From: Celoporthe dispersa
Taxonomy: Eukaryota > Ascomycota > Sordariomycetes > Diaporthales > Cryphonectriaceae
DNA length: 64,000 nucleotides
Direction: 5' to 3'
Assembly: GCA_016584495.1 (NCBI GenBank)
Contig: WAID01000003.1
Span: forward strand, 5,288,501 to 5,352,500
The notes under the pieces are model-generated. The model searched no databases. It was not told the DNA's origin and was given only the letters and a program-made list of their open reading frames with translations. This document shows, in pieces, positions 10,982 through 22,304 of this stretch; positions within the stretch are counted from its first letter, which is position 1; each line of letters opens with the position of its first letter. Position numbers and translations under genes: made by a program.

Positions 10982-12099
10982 CTAGCTTGGCAGCGAAGCC
11001 TCTCCCGGAATCAGCGTCCCATTCTCGACCGTGGCATGATGCGCCCTCGCCACCATCCCGTACGCAGGATAATACTTATCGAGCCAGGGGATCAGCGTCG
11101 CCGCGCCGGGGGTGTCCCGCCAGTCGCGCATGAGGTCGCAGACGATGGAGAACAGCGAGACGAGGCTCACGCCGGCCCTGGACATGCGGTCGTTGGAGAT
11201 GTCGCGGATCAGCGGGGTGGTGGTGCCAGAGGCCTCCACGTTGGCCCATACGGAGTAGCCCTCTGCGCGGAGGGATAGGGCGAGGAAGGTTGTGCCTGGA
11301 TGCGATGTGGCTTATGAGCGAGGTGTTTATTCTGTGGAATGGGGAAATGATGATGGGCGGTGTCTTGTTCTTCTTTGTTTTTTCTTTTTCTCTTCTTCTC
11401 TTTCCTTTTCTCCTTTTTTCTTCTTGTTTTTCCTTTCGACCAAAGAAGGGTGAGGAGGAGGAAGTGGGGGTCGGGAGATACGTACAGACATCGGTAACGA
11501 TACCAGCCATAATGATCTGCGACTTGTTGGCCGCCTGCACCGCAGCACGGAAATCTGTATTGTCCCAGGCATCAACTTCGCCTTGGCGCTGGATCAGCGG
11601 CGCATCTGGGTACATGTCCAGGATCTCCTGAGGGAGGGGCCCGTTGGGACCTGGCACATTCACGAGCACGTCAGGAACCAGAGGTCTTCTCGGGCTGAGG
11701 GTCTGGCAGAGGCGACCCGGCAAACACACGCACCTGTCTGGGCCGATGTCGTCATGACCACGGGGATGTCGAAAGCCTGGCCGATGGCCGCGTGGGCAAT
11801 CATGGAGTCGCGGAAGAGCGTGGCGTCGAAGTCACGGGCGAGACCGTAGAGGCCCTCCTGCAGGTCGACGATCAAGAGCATCTGGGAGGCGGAGGGTTAG
11901 CTGGGGGTGTTTCTAGGTCATGTCGTGGGTGCAGGTGCGCCTCGCTTACGGAATCGTTCTTGTTGAGTCTTTCAAATGGGATAGCTGTGGCTCGTTAGGG
12001 CGTGTGTCCTGGTCATGCGGGCTGGGAAAGCTCACCGTCGCCCAGAGCCGAGCAGGCGAGGCTGATGGCCGCGAGGAAGAAGGTGTTGGTGGGCTTCAT
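10982..12099 (-). CDS. secreted YcaC-like cysteine hydrolase (isochorismatase superfamily)
   Basis: Five exons: 12099-12036, 11984-11950, 11881-11734, 11650-11486 and 11295-10982, giving 241 residues with every phase consistent. The first 20 or so residues (MKPTNTFFLAAISLACSALG) form a clear signal peptide, unusual in a family that is mostly cytosolic. The rest follows YcaC-type hydrolases: the aspartate of IVDLQ (residue 39), TTSAQTG, PNGPLPQEIL, NAWDN-like VDAWDN, a lysine before IIMAGIVTDVC and the catalytic cysteine (about residue 138). A DRMSRAG motif and HRDWR-like MRDWRDTPGA follow. Family members hydrolyse amides or isochorismate-like substrates through an Asp-Lys-Cys triad; the substrate here is unknown. 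The fourth intron is long (11485-11296, 190 bp) and strongly GA-rich on the coding strand. Putative role: extracellular or wall-located detoxification or signalling hydrolase. Confidence 0.9.
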
Positions 12100-13579
12100 C
12101 TTGGAGAGATTCAAGTCTGGAGGGGGCAGTCTCGAGAATATGTCGATTTCAGGGCAAGGTAACTTGGTTGATCTCTTGTCTGGTGATGAGTGCTATGACT
12201 TCTCATTCCCGTGCCACAATGGAGGGCTGAACCTGCTTGTTTATATACACGTCTGTTCAGGCGACCTGGGCAGTCCATCCTCAACACACCGCCTTCCCAA
12301 GCCTCAAGTGCGAATTGATGCATACAGACTGCAGCCTATTTGATATTCCGGCTTCTGTCTTGGTAACACCAGATAATGACCAATCCATGACATTTTCGTG
12401 GTCATCACACAGGAAGCCTCCGGAGAAGAGAAGAGTTCAAAAAGCCAAGCGAGAGTGAAGCGATCACACCGGCGAATAATCTACTGGGAATATGCGAGGC
12501 CCTCAGTAAGCAGTGGCAACAATATGGCTTCGTAAACTAGTTGTCATTATCGTATAAGCAGAGGTCCCGCCTGCAGGATGTTTTGTTAACCCGGCGCGAC
12601 ATACAATGCTCAAGCATACTGTTCCCCGCGTCGTCGATAGGCCACAAGGAATGAATCTGTGCTGTGGTTATCGTGATGGCGGTGGATATTATGCCAAGGC
12701 CCCCGGGCCGAGACCAGATTGTCAGCACCTGGTCAGCCATTATAAATTCTTGTGTTGCCTCTTGTGGCGGGCTGCAGGACCCGATGGCTGACTGTCCACC
12801 TGCGGTCCAGCTCTTTGCGCCGATGAGTCTGGCCCACCAGGTTAAGTACTGAGTATCTGGTCTGAACGCTCCTCGTCCTGCTCTCCATGGGACGAACGCC
12901 CAGGACATGCCGGGTCGCCTCTGCTGTTGAAAAAACGTCTTCAGATCTTACAAGACAAGGACTGTGGAACTGTGGTTCATAGTTTGATCAGATCTCAGAA
13001 GTGCTCCGTATTTCATCACCTGTTTACACTTTCCTCTTCTTACTTTCTCTAGAGAAGAGGACGAGTGTTGGGTCGAGTCATTACACGAGAGAAATGGGTG
13101 TGATGATGAGGGTGGCCATTGATGAGAGACTTTGCTGTACTGACATGGCGTCATCAGCGCACATCAACTGAACCTGGGCACTGTTGCAGCACTAACCCAC
13201 CCACTTTCAGGGCTGCAGTGCGCCTAGAACCAGACAGGGGGGCCCCCCACCTAAATAAAGACAGCACCCATAGTGCACCACACAGTATTAGCAGTAGGTG
13301 ATGATAGATAGACAGCCCCTCCTTCCTCGACCCCACCTTGCCTTACCTCCAACGCACCTTGCAGGCCACCCCCGCCAGGGAGCCAACTCTATGCAGCTCA
13401 GTCGTTGCCTTGGCGGGGAAAACCGAAGGGGAAAACAACAGGCCGCTATAGTAAATTCTCTCAATCACCAGCGACCCTGACTCTTCCTCGCCCTGCTCTA
13501 TTCTTTTTTTCTTTTTCTCTCTCTCTCTCAAGGTTACATCAACACGCAGCCACCAGAGGCTCTTGTTTCCCCAGCTCAC
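12100..13579. other. intergenic between two divergent genes, no gene seen
   Basis: Upstream region shared by the cysteine hydrolase (-) and the YBP1-like gene (+). The 100 bases before 13580 are C/T-rich (a CTCTCTCTCT run at 13518-13527), as is usual for fungal leaders. The short frames inside have no coding character. Confidence 0.5.
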
Positions 13580-15530
13580 ATGGCGGACACTTCCAAGGCC
13601 ATCGAGGCCCTCACCGAGTCTCGGCCTCCAGCCACGGACCGGTTCACCTACCTCACCATCATCGAGAAGTTCCTGTCGCCCGAGATCCTGCCCAGGCTGA
13701 ACGACATTCTGCAGGATGCCCACCTCACCCAGGAGATCGGCTGGGACCTGGTCGAGATGCTGGTCCCCGTGCAGGGGTGCGAGCCGTGTCTGGAGACCGT
13801 GGCCAGGCTGGGCAACCCGCGGGAGACCATCATCAAGGTGCTCGAGGTCATCGAGGGGCTACAGGTCACAGCCGCCGAGGCCGGCCAGGAGGACGACGCC
13901 CTCCGCGGTGCTGGTGAGGACGACAGCGACGCCGGGGATAAGTCATCACCCGTCAAGACACCAGAAGAGGTGACGCGACGCTTCATCATCCTGCTCGGGA
14001 TGCTCGCCATCCTCCACAAGCGCATCAGGACCAAGTACCCCTCGCGCTTCCTCGCCACCAGCCTCCTCACCGTCTACAAGACCTACCAGCCAAACCAGGA
14101 GATGACCGCCTCCGTCATCAACCTGGTCCACTCCCTCTCGGGCCTCTCCGGACAGGCGACCCGCCCGCCCCTCCCCACGCGCAAGTCCAGCATCGAGGTG
14201 GCCAACCCGGACCAGCACGGGGACGCGTCTAAGAACGCGCCGGACCCAGAGGCTGAGCACGAGGTCAGCACCTCCGAGGAGGCAGAGGTCCAGCGGCGCC
14301 TGCTGCTGTCCTTTACGAGCTGTGTGCTGGAGTCGTACGTCAATGCGAACGACATGCAGTGGTCGAGGCGCCTGCTGGAGTTCTACAGCCCAGACAAGAT
14401 CGTCCCCGGGCGGAAGACGGCCACCCAGGCCTTTCGAGAGGACGCGGACCTGGCCAACAGGGACACCATGGTTGGCAAGCTGGTGGTCAGTGGACACACA
14501 CCAGAGAACCTGCTGCGAGACTCAAGGCTGACACACAAGAGGAAACAAACAAAAGGCACTCACCAGAGACCTGGGCCTATCGTCGTCCACGTCTCTCATC
14601 CAGGATATCTGTCGCGGGCCCGTGAACAGACAACCCCTGCGGGACGCCGAGGACGTCAGCAGCGCAGAAGACATCGGGCTCTCCACCGGCGGCACCATCT
14701 GCCTCTTGGCATACTGGGTCTTTGCGTCCACCGTGTTCGAGGCAGACCAGCCCCGGCCGGAGATGCACCTCTTCCCTGACCACCACACGCTGCTGGAGAA
14801 CTATCTCGGGCAGGACGCGCAGTCGCGGGTCCTCCAGAACCCCGCCAACGTCGAGGCCATCCTCGTCCTCGGCCTATGGCTCCAGGAAGACAAGCTCATC
14901 GCCGGCCCCGGCGCAGAGACCAGATTCATGTCCTACCACCACGCCCTCACCCTCTGCGCCGTCTTCCACCCTTCCATCTACGTCCGCAACGCCGCCGTCA
15001 CGCTTGCCGGGCTCGTCCTGCACGACGATCCGGACGACGCCCACCGCCTCAAGATCCTCGAGGACCTCCTCGAGAACTGCGTCTTCGCCTCCCTCAAGGC
15101 CTGCGCCCTGACCTGGCTGCGCGAGGAGCTCATCGCCGCACACAAGGCCAGCCCGACGGGCGGCGTCTTCTCGGGCGCACAGTGCATCGAGCAGCTGCAG
15201 TACCACATCTTCCCGAACCTGATGGAGACGCTGAGACAAGCCGGCCCCGAGGCGCTGCTCGAGTACTGGACGGAGAACTCGGCGCTCCTGCTGCAGGCCG
15301 CCAACTTTGCGTATTTCCTGTTCTCGTCGGATGTGTGCAAGGAGGTTGTGCCCGAGGCGATGGGCGCGGCAGTCGAGCAGAGGTATGTCGAGCCTCTGCT
15401 GGCCGCTGCGAGACGGCTCGAGGACAGCCTGAAGAAGGACAAGGAGGCGGAGGGTGATGGGAGCGTGCAGGGCGTATTGTTGGAGCTGGACATTCTGCAG
15501 ACGAGGTTGACGGCGATATCACTCCACTAG
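13580..15530 (+). CDS. YBP1/DUF1760-like (glomulin/ALF4-related) alpha-helical protein
   Basis: Two exons, 13580-14485 and 14556-15530, giving 626 residues. It is all-helical with no catalytic motif and resembles the fungal DUF1760 family, whose yeast members Ybp1/Ybp2 bind the redox factor Yap1 and act in the peroxide response and at kinetochores. Supporting stretches are the N-terminal FTYLTIIEKFLSPEILPRL, the GWDLVEMLVP block, the RRFIILLGMLAILHKRI helix and the C-terminal part with GTICLLAYWVF and HLFPDHHTLLENYL. The intron uses the donor GTCAGT and ends AAAAG, with a GGCTGACAC branch motif 26 bases upstream of the acceptor. It restores the frame as LV|ALTRDLGL. Codons are very GC-rich. 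A Yap1-type oxidative-stress partner role is inferred from the family only. Confidence 0.85.
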
Positions 15531-17087
15531 GGGTCAGCCTGTTTATCATTTTGGGCCCGTCTTCTGACTTTGGAAACCCCTTCGTCGATGATCTTTTTGC
15601 CTTGTTCTACATCATGCTCGACTGACTGCGAGAGGAGCTGCTTGGTCCTTTTTTCTTCTTCTTTTTAAGCAGTCTGCTAGCCTCACACTACAAACATGTC
15701 AAGCGGCGATCGCCCTTGCAGTGTTGCACCGGGCCTCGAGCAATGCACAGTATGTATGTCACTATCACGTCCCATTTTTTTTGCATGCCTCTACTTTCAC
15801 TCGCTGGTTGTGAGTAGGTATGTGATCCACGAAAACTTCAACAAGTAGCAGTAATAACTACTTAAAAGAAGCGAGGGCTTCCCACGTCCTGTTTATAAAC
15901 TTATCTCAACCTGCCACTTCCGTAAGCACCCTCTCGAAGTCCTTTTTCTTCTTCTCTTATTTACAGAAACACAACCCTTACCCAACAAACCTCAAGACTG
16001 TACGTACCTAGACGGACTTCTCACAGAATACAATGGGTAGCTTGGAAGCTAGACTCCCCACCCCCCTCTCTACTCGACCCGCAGTGCGAAACTTTGGTTC
16101 TATACGCGATGCCGCAAGCTCACGGATGAGGACTACAACGAAAGGCTTGACCGGAGATACAGGAGTACTTATCGAGATCACGGTACCATCTGAAGATATT
16201 GCTGACAGCAAAGCAGAGTCAGAACCTGATGATGTACACTGCAAGGCCGAGGGACGCTTCAAACTTTACCGATAGTTGCATTACAGATCCTTCTTCTCCA
16301 TCACCACCATGCTATTAACCCACGAAGGCCTTTCCACCGAGCTACGAAGAACCAACAAAGCCATAACGTTGTTGGTATGTGTTTGTTCCCCAGAAGCGAA
16401 GGCTTTCATATGATATCGTGTTCTGACAATATAATTGCTTGTGCGAATCATCCGTATAGTATACTACACAACTTTGAGCTAGCTATAGAACATTCTTGAT
16501 CTCATAGCGTGAGTGTGACTTGAACAGCCCTGCTGTGAGGGCGCGAGACGTGTGGCCTGCTCCAGGGCCGTACGCAGTGACTTGGTGTACGTACTGAAAG
16601 TCAAATCCGCCCCGGAGCTGTCATCGTCTTCAAGATAACGTGTTCCATGACCGCGTGCGAACAGTGACTCGCCAGCAAGGTGAGAGAGCTTGGCGGCGGT
16701 GCGTGGAGCAGAGGGAGAGAACTTCTCATCACCAAGCCCAGCCCAGCTTACAGTCACCACCAAGCAAAGCCCCCACCTGATGCAGCATCACCTTGTTTCA
16801 GCCTGTTTGTCCTCTCCCCTTTCCTCTGACTCCGTCACAACCATCACTTGATAATCGCCATCGAGTGCCCACCATGTTCAGGAGCCGTGTTTGCTCTCTG
16901 ATGAAGGGACAGATTTATAGTCATGATATAGTCACAAGTAGATCCGCAGTCCCTTAGAAAATCGCGCTCCGATCTCTCCTCTCGAGAGGACTGCGAAATC
17001 CATCCTGCTTCCACCACACACATTTCCGAGCAGGGAGAGAAAAAAAGAAAAAGAAAAAGCAAAACAGACCTGACCATCCCTTAGAAG
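15531..17087. other. intergenic with one small ORF
   Basis: Contains the 3' flank of the YBP1-like gene and the 5' flank of the acidic protein (A/G-rich at 17035-17065). It also holds the doubtful 80-codon ORF listed separately at 16033. Nothing else is coding-like. Confidence 0.5.
16033..16275 (+). CDS. possible 80-aa hypothetical protein
   Basis: Short ORF starting MGSLEARLPTPLSTRPAVRN, with an A three bases before the ATG (ACA ATG G), so the start context is good. It is charged and rather acidic in its second half, with no family recognised. It sits alone, 500 bases after the YBP1-like gene and preceded by a pyrimidine-rich stretch. It could be a small species-specific protein, the first exon of a gene whose remainder I cannot see, or chance. 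Confidence 0.25.
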   Translation: MGSLEARLPTPLSTRPAVRNFGSIRDAASSRMRTTTKGLTGDTGVLIEITVPSEDIADSKAESEPDDVHCKAEGRFKLYR

Positions 17088-17960
17088 ATGCGCGCACCAC
17101 CTCAGGACACCGCAGAGACAGGGTCCCTAGCCGGCCCAACCACCCTCACCACCAGCCGTGCAGTCGACAAGGTAACAAGCTACATGTGGTATGTCCATGT
17201 CCTAGTAAGAGTCAACTCCGAGGCCCGCCTGCGCGCAAACCTCGCCCCACTCCTCGAGAACCATCACGAAGGCACCGGAGCCGACGACCTCACAGACCAC
17301 TTGGTCCTGCGGGCCTTCAGCGACCAGATCCTTGCGCGCCTCATCGCGAGCCCGCCTGTGGTCGCGCAGGCTGACAGCTACACGTGCGTTCTCGCCGACG
17401 TCCCGGTGCCCTTCAGACAGGAGTTCTGCCGCCGCCTATACTGCCTTGTCTTCAGGAAGCGGATTGTCGAGTGGCCGCACGGGATTGCGGTTCCCGAGGC
17501 GGTTGTTGCTGGCGTCCAGCTTGTCCTAGGCTCGAGGCGGTGGTCGTCGAGGGGCGATATCGACCTTGAGGGTACATATCTTGAGGTTCCGAACGTAGTG
17601 GAGCACCGAGACGGTGGCGTGGACGGCAACATGGGAGAGATGACGCAGCACAATGGCGAGGACGAAGAAGAAAAGGGGCGACAGGGAGAAGGAGAAGAGG
17701 AAGGAGAGGGAGAAAATGAGAGGAACGACGACGATGACGACGAGGCCATGTCGAGAGGAGGGTACTTCGGCACGGTCGCTGATCCCCTACCGGAGATATC
17801 CTGGCCGCGGAGCCGAGACAGCTGCTGTTCCACGCCAAGAGGAAGCGGCGGTAGCGAGAACCAAGAGTATCCGTCGCGTGAGCAGCCCATGTCCCCTCAT
17901 TATTTCGGGTGGCAGCCCCGTGGCGAAACACCAGAGGACTCCCAGGTCAGTAGCCGTTAA
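17088..17960 (+). CDS. hypothetical protein with acidic low-complexity middle
   Basis: 290 codons, not recognised. Residues 1-150 use G/C-ending codons and look like a folded helical region (YMWYVHVLVRVNSEARLRAN, then a DLTDHLVLRAFSDQIL helix and a Cys/Arg-rich block FCRRLYCLVFRKR). Residues about 185-225 are a Glu/Gly then Asp-rich tract encoded by GAA/GAG/GAC repeats. The tail is Ser/Pro-rich. The final codons contain a CAG|GTCAGT splice-donor-like site at 17945, and an open stretch downstream (about 18050-18183, to TAA) has coding-like composition. The true 3' end may therefore be a second exon; I could not match the phases convincingly. Confidence 0.5.
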   Translation: MRAPPQDTAETGSLAGPTTLTTSRAVDKVTSYMWYVHVLVRVNSEARLRANLAPLLENHHEGTGADDLTDHLVLRAFSDQILARLIASPPVVAQADSYTCVLADVPVPFRQEFCRRLYCLVFRKRIVEWPHGIAVPEAVVAGVQLVLGSRRWSSRGDIDLEGTYLEVPNVVEHRDGGVDGNMGEMTQHNGEDEEEKGRQGEGEEEGEGENERNDDDDDEAMSRGGYFGTVADPLPEISWPRSRDSCCSTPRGSGGSENQEYPSREQPMSPHYFGWQPRGETPEDSQVSSR

Positions 17961-20900
17961 TAGGCCGTCTTTCCTCCTCCCCGGAAAAGTCTTCTACCCC
18001 CCTCCCCCCCGGTCCTCTCTTTCCTCCTCCCTCTCACATGGTAGGGAAGAGAACGCGCTGCGGCCCGAGAGAGAGAACATCGTTGCAGGGCAAGGGATTC
18101 GCCGGGTTCCGTACCCATTGTCCAACCCTGGCGCTGGGCAGGCTGACACGAATCCGACGGGGTGGATAAGATGGGTACCGTAACCGGGACACATGTACAG
18201 TAGTACTTCGTACCAGGTTGCTAACAGCTCGGCCGGGGGGCGCTTACGCAGCAGGATCCTCCCGCTGACGACCTCGTCACCAGCAAGGGACCTCCTCCTA
18301 TCCCTGCTCGTCAGGCTCGCCCTCGAGACTGCGGCGTGGCTCTCATTAGCCAGGGCGATGACGGTACCACGGCGATCCCACCGAGTGGCGGTGAAGCAGA
18401 CGACGAGCGAGGACCACTGGGCATTGTGGTCGGCGAGGTTGGTCTGGGTGGCCGATCAGTCCGTGGTCATGTGGTACCGGAGCACTGTGTCGTCAGGGAC
18501 GAGCAGCACATCTGGGGGTGGGACTGGAGGAGGGATTCGCCGGTGGTAGATCCCTTGGGTAAGCAGACGACGCATCGTCGACCATCTAGCCATGCTGTTG
18601 GTCTGCCCGCTCTGACCGGACAGGCCGAAGCACGGCGGCGTGGGTGGGGGCCCAGAGGCCAGCAGCAGAGGGCGGGCGGTAGTGGCTCCGAGTCCCTCCG
18701 GGGTTTTGGATTGGATAACCTCTATTGAATAGCCTTGTTTCCTAAGTGGCCGGGAGAAAGAGGGGAGAGAGATCAGGCACAGAGGGCGGCAATATAGCAT
18801 ACGTGGTTCTCGAAGCAAGTAAGCAGAGCGGGAGGACATAAAAAGATGACGACAAGAGATAGGTAATCGAAACACTAATAGCAAGCAGGGTACACGTGTG
18901 CGGAATCAAGCGCAACATGAAACCAAGTGAAGCCCGCCCCCCCTTCATGCAGGCCCGGAAGTTGGAGAATATGACACGTCTGCACAACCTGACGTCTGCC
19001 AGAGCAATATAGCAAGCCACAGCCGGGCTGTGCCTGAAGTGTACTTCCCTTGAAGAAACAACCCCACGCAGTCCTCTTCACCGGTCACCACCTTAGCGAC
19101 CACCTTCCAAAGGCAGCACCTCAGCGCCCAAGAGCTGGTTGATAAGACACGTGGTCAGCTGGATCACCTTTCACGGAGTGGTCTAGGAGCCAAAGATCGG
19201 TAGTCTCCGCGAGACAGTAAACCAGTGTGGTTGCCAGAGTACGTCACGACATGCTTCTCTCCACTTGTAGTCTGCCGTGCCGCACTCTCATGTGATTGAG
19301 TACTTACTTGGGTCACGCGGTTGCGGCTTCGTGTCTGGATTCTCGTTGCCTGTGCCTGCGCCGAGGAGAACAGGAGAGGTGAAAGAAGGTGCCATCGTTT
19401 TGGCAGCACGCGCGGGAACAGGGCAATGACAAATCTAGCAGGCCTTGCGGGGCAGGATCTGGTCGGCAAGCGGCGCGTCAGGGGTGTAGGTAGGTCCCCT
19501 CCTGAGCATGAGAATCGTGCCTGAGAGTTGTGGCGTACCGGACGATAGCGTGTGCGACGGGTAAGTGAGCAGTGACAGGTGGTGAGATGGCTGTGAGATA
19601 TAGTTCTCGGTGGCTGTCTTGCTTTGGGCATCAAGGCGTCATCCAGGTCCAGTTTCTCGAGGGGTCGAGCTCCAATTTATAGACATGAGCCGTCGATACG
19701 AGAACAACCGACACGTAGTCTGCCACGCCCCCCGAGTACCTGCGATGATCCTCATCTTCCTCGATTGCAGGGCGATCGAGCGTTGCACCTCACCGTCCTA
19801 TGAGACTTGTTCACAGCCAAGAATGTCCGTGAGGACATCCCGCGCTGCGAGACAACCGAGCTGATGGTCAAGCTCTAGCGGGTTCACAAGGGCATCACGA
19901 GGATGGGCCGTCGGGAGCTCATTGGTAAGGGCTGTGATGGTTGCCTTCCTATCTGACGACATTCGGGAATAACAGCTATGACGCGGAAACCGGCCAGATA
20001 TGAAGAGAACAGCCTTCGTGAGACTGCCACACTTTTTGAGCCGGTCAACGGAGGGCCACCACGTCGAGACCACTGGAAGAGCATCTCGAGAGCTCAAGTG
20101 ACCCCAGCTGTGACACCGCTTACTGCCCAGGTGCACGTCGAGCCCGACAGCCTCGAGAGCCATGACCCTGTCGTTGATGCCAGGGGGTGGCTGATGTGTG
20201 CGAGCAGCAGTCTAGAGATGAAGTCAATAGCGGCATGGACGGGTTCCCAGGGGCAAGCCTCGAAACGAAGTATACAAAATAGCTAAACCTGTGCACATCA
20301 AGTTGCACGGCATTAGGATCTGGCCTCTAAGGCAAGACTTAGACAACATGATAGGTCGGGCGGGCCAATAGGAGGCTCGAAAGTTTCAGGTGCCGTAAAA
20401 AAAAATAGGACAAGGGACGAAGCTGTCCGCCGCGAGCACCGGTCAAGAGAGAGAGGGTTGCATAAGGTTGCGGTGAGATTTGCGAACTGCAGAAATATGG
20501 CCGATAGCGGCCATGTGGGCCTTGATGAATCATTGTCCGTCAAGAGGACTTCTTGCGTCTCGATAGCACTTGCTCCTCCAGCTGCTCCAATGCCGGCTCG
20601 AGTGCTCGTATGTCGGAAGAAAAACGCCTCCCCGAACAACAAGGTCGAGAGCCGTTGCGGGTTCTGCAGTTGCAGTGTTGACGAACGAAAATCCCCAGTT
20701 ATATTCTGGCAGGTAAATATGACCGCATATCGAGGTGGTGAGTCAAAATCGGTTGATTAGTCCTGCGTTTGAAAAAGTGTATTAAGGAAGGAAAAAAAAG
20801 AAGAAAGAAAAAAAAAAGAGGCCATCGCAGGCACCAAGGGCGCTAAGGTTGTATGAGGTCGCGACTGCAGCGTCTAGAGCGGGGCCCGGAGCCACGGCGC

Positions 20901-22304
20901 GGACTTAATCCGGATAGCGCTGCATGATTGGGCAGACGGGTCCCTGCATCCACGTCTAACGTAACTTCCATGTCCTGTCGCGTAAATTTTCCACCTTCAA
21001 AAACTTGCAACCTTCGAAACCTGCGACCTGAAGTTTCTTCTCTCTACCAACTCTCAGCAGCCGCCACCAACAGCCTTGCAAGAAGCAGTTGCATCGCACG
21101 CGCTGAGCTTTGAGCCGCAGAGCATTGCTGGACGTGCAAAATGTTATCATATGGTATCGCCATGGGTCCGAGAACCTTTTCTCATGACAGCGAGCAGGTC
21201 TGGGGCAACCAGAACCACGCTCCTGTCCCCTCGGCCGCATCTCCGATCTCCTTTTCTTTCATCCTCCTCCATCTTCAGCGAAGATGATGCGCACCTATCC
21301 CTTCTCCCATATCGCATCGCTACAACCACAAAATGCCTGCCGCGGTGTCTCTCCCTATGCACAAGACGGCTACTTCTTTCATTGGTCTCGTGGGAGAACA
21401 AAACCAGGGCCTAGACAGCCCGTCCTATCCACCCTGCTGGTGTAGATCCAAGTGCACCAGTGGGACTAAAACGGACACACATACCTGTTTGTTGACACGC
21501 GTTGAGCAGGAATCACATAGCAGCCTCTCTTCCCTCAAATACCCGTACCTCCGGTCAGCGCTGCGCCCCGTGAGGAGAAGACGGCTATTTTTCTTTCTCA
21601 ATACTCCCAGCTGCAGAAGCTCTCTCAGGGCTGTCATTTCCATCACGAGCTGCGGCGTTTCGACCACGGTCAACAGGGAGCCAGTAGGTAGAGGAGGATG
21701 GTGTTATTCAGTGTCAACGCTGACATGTGTGTACACACACATGGATCTGTGCCCAGCGATCCTCTGTTCGCTCCGGCGAATTCAGGGTTGATTGCTGCGG
21801 CAGTTCGATTTTGTTTAAGGAGCCATCAAATCCCCATGATGTCAATCTTCCAATCGACAGGTCCTAGATCATTCGGGTTGTCGGGGGAGCACATCGTTCG
21901 CTTCGGCTTGAGCCTTGTAGTCTCCCCCCTTCTCCAGAAGACGCCATATTCCACACCGTTCGCCGAGATCGTCGATCTATGAGGCTGGGGAAAACCATGG
22001 TTTTTGCCTACATACTACCAAACTTCAAAAAGTAGAGCTTGCACACTTTGCATGCCATCCTTTCTGTCTAACGTAGAGAGTACTCTTCCATATCAATAGC
22101 TTTGTTAAATGTAAACATCAACCGAGAAGATAAAACAACTCCTGGCGCCCATCGGTCTTAACATTATGTCCCAAGCTGTGTGACTTCATCATTCATCACT
22201 CTGACCCATCATACCGTGCTCCGAAACACTCAAAAAATAATTGCAATCAAATCATCACGCCATGACACCCAGATCCACCAGGCTCACACATGGGGCTGAC
22301 GCGA
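17961..22304. other. 4.3-kb gene-poor tract
   Basis: No gene can be supported. A 130-codon frame at 18336-18728 (+) starts MALISQGDDGTT and has moderate coding character but no homology I recognise. An A/G-rich stretch occurs at 20785-20820. The rest has only short overlapping frames on both strands. It lies downstream of both neighbouring genes (convergent orientation), so it holds two 3' ends and possibly non-coding transcripts. Confidence 0.4.
18336..18728 (+). CDS. possible 130-aa hypothetical protein (doubtful)
   Basis: A single open frame rich in Gly, Arg and Val (GIVVGEVGLGGRSVRGHVV, then WGWDWRRD). Codons are mostly G/C-ending, which sets it apart from nearby random frames, but no family, splice site or leader supports it. 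It could also be the 3' exon of the preceding acidic protein gene. Listed so that the open frame is on record. Confidence 0.2.
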   Translation: MALISQGDDGTTAIPPSGGEADDERGPLGIVVGEVGLGGRSVRGHVVPEHCVVRDEQHIWGWDWRRDSPVVDPLGKQTTHRRPSSHAVGLPALTGQAEARRRGWGPRGQQQRAGGSGSESLRGFGLDNLY

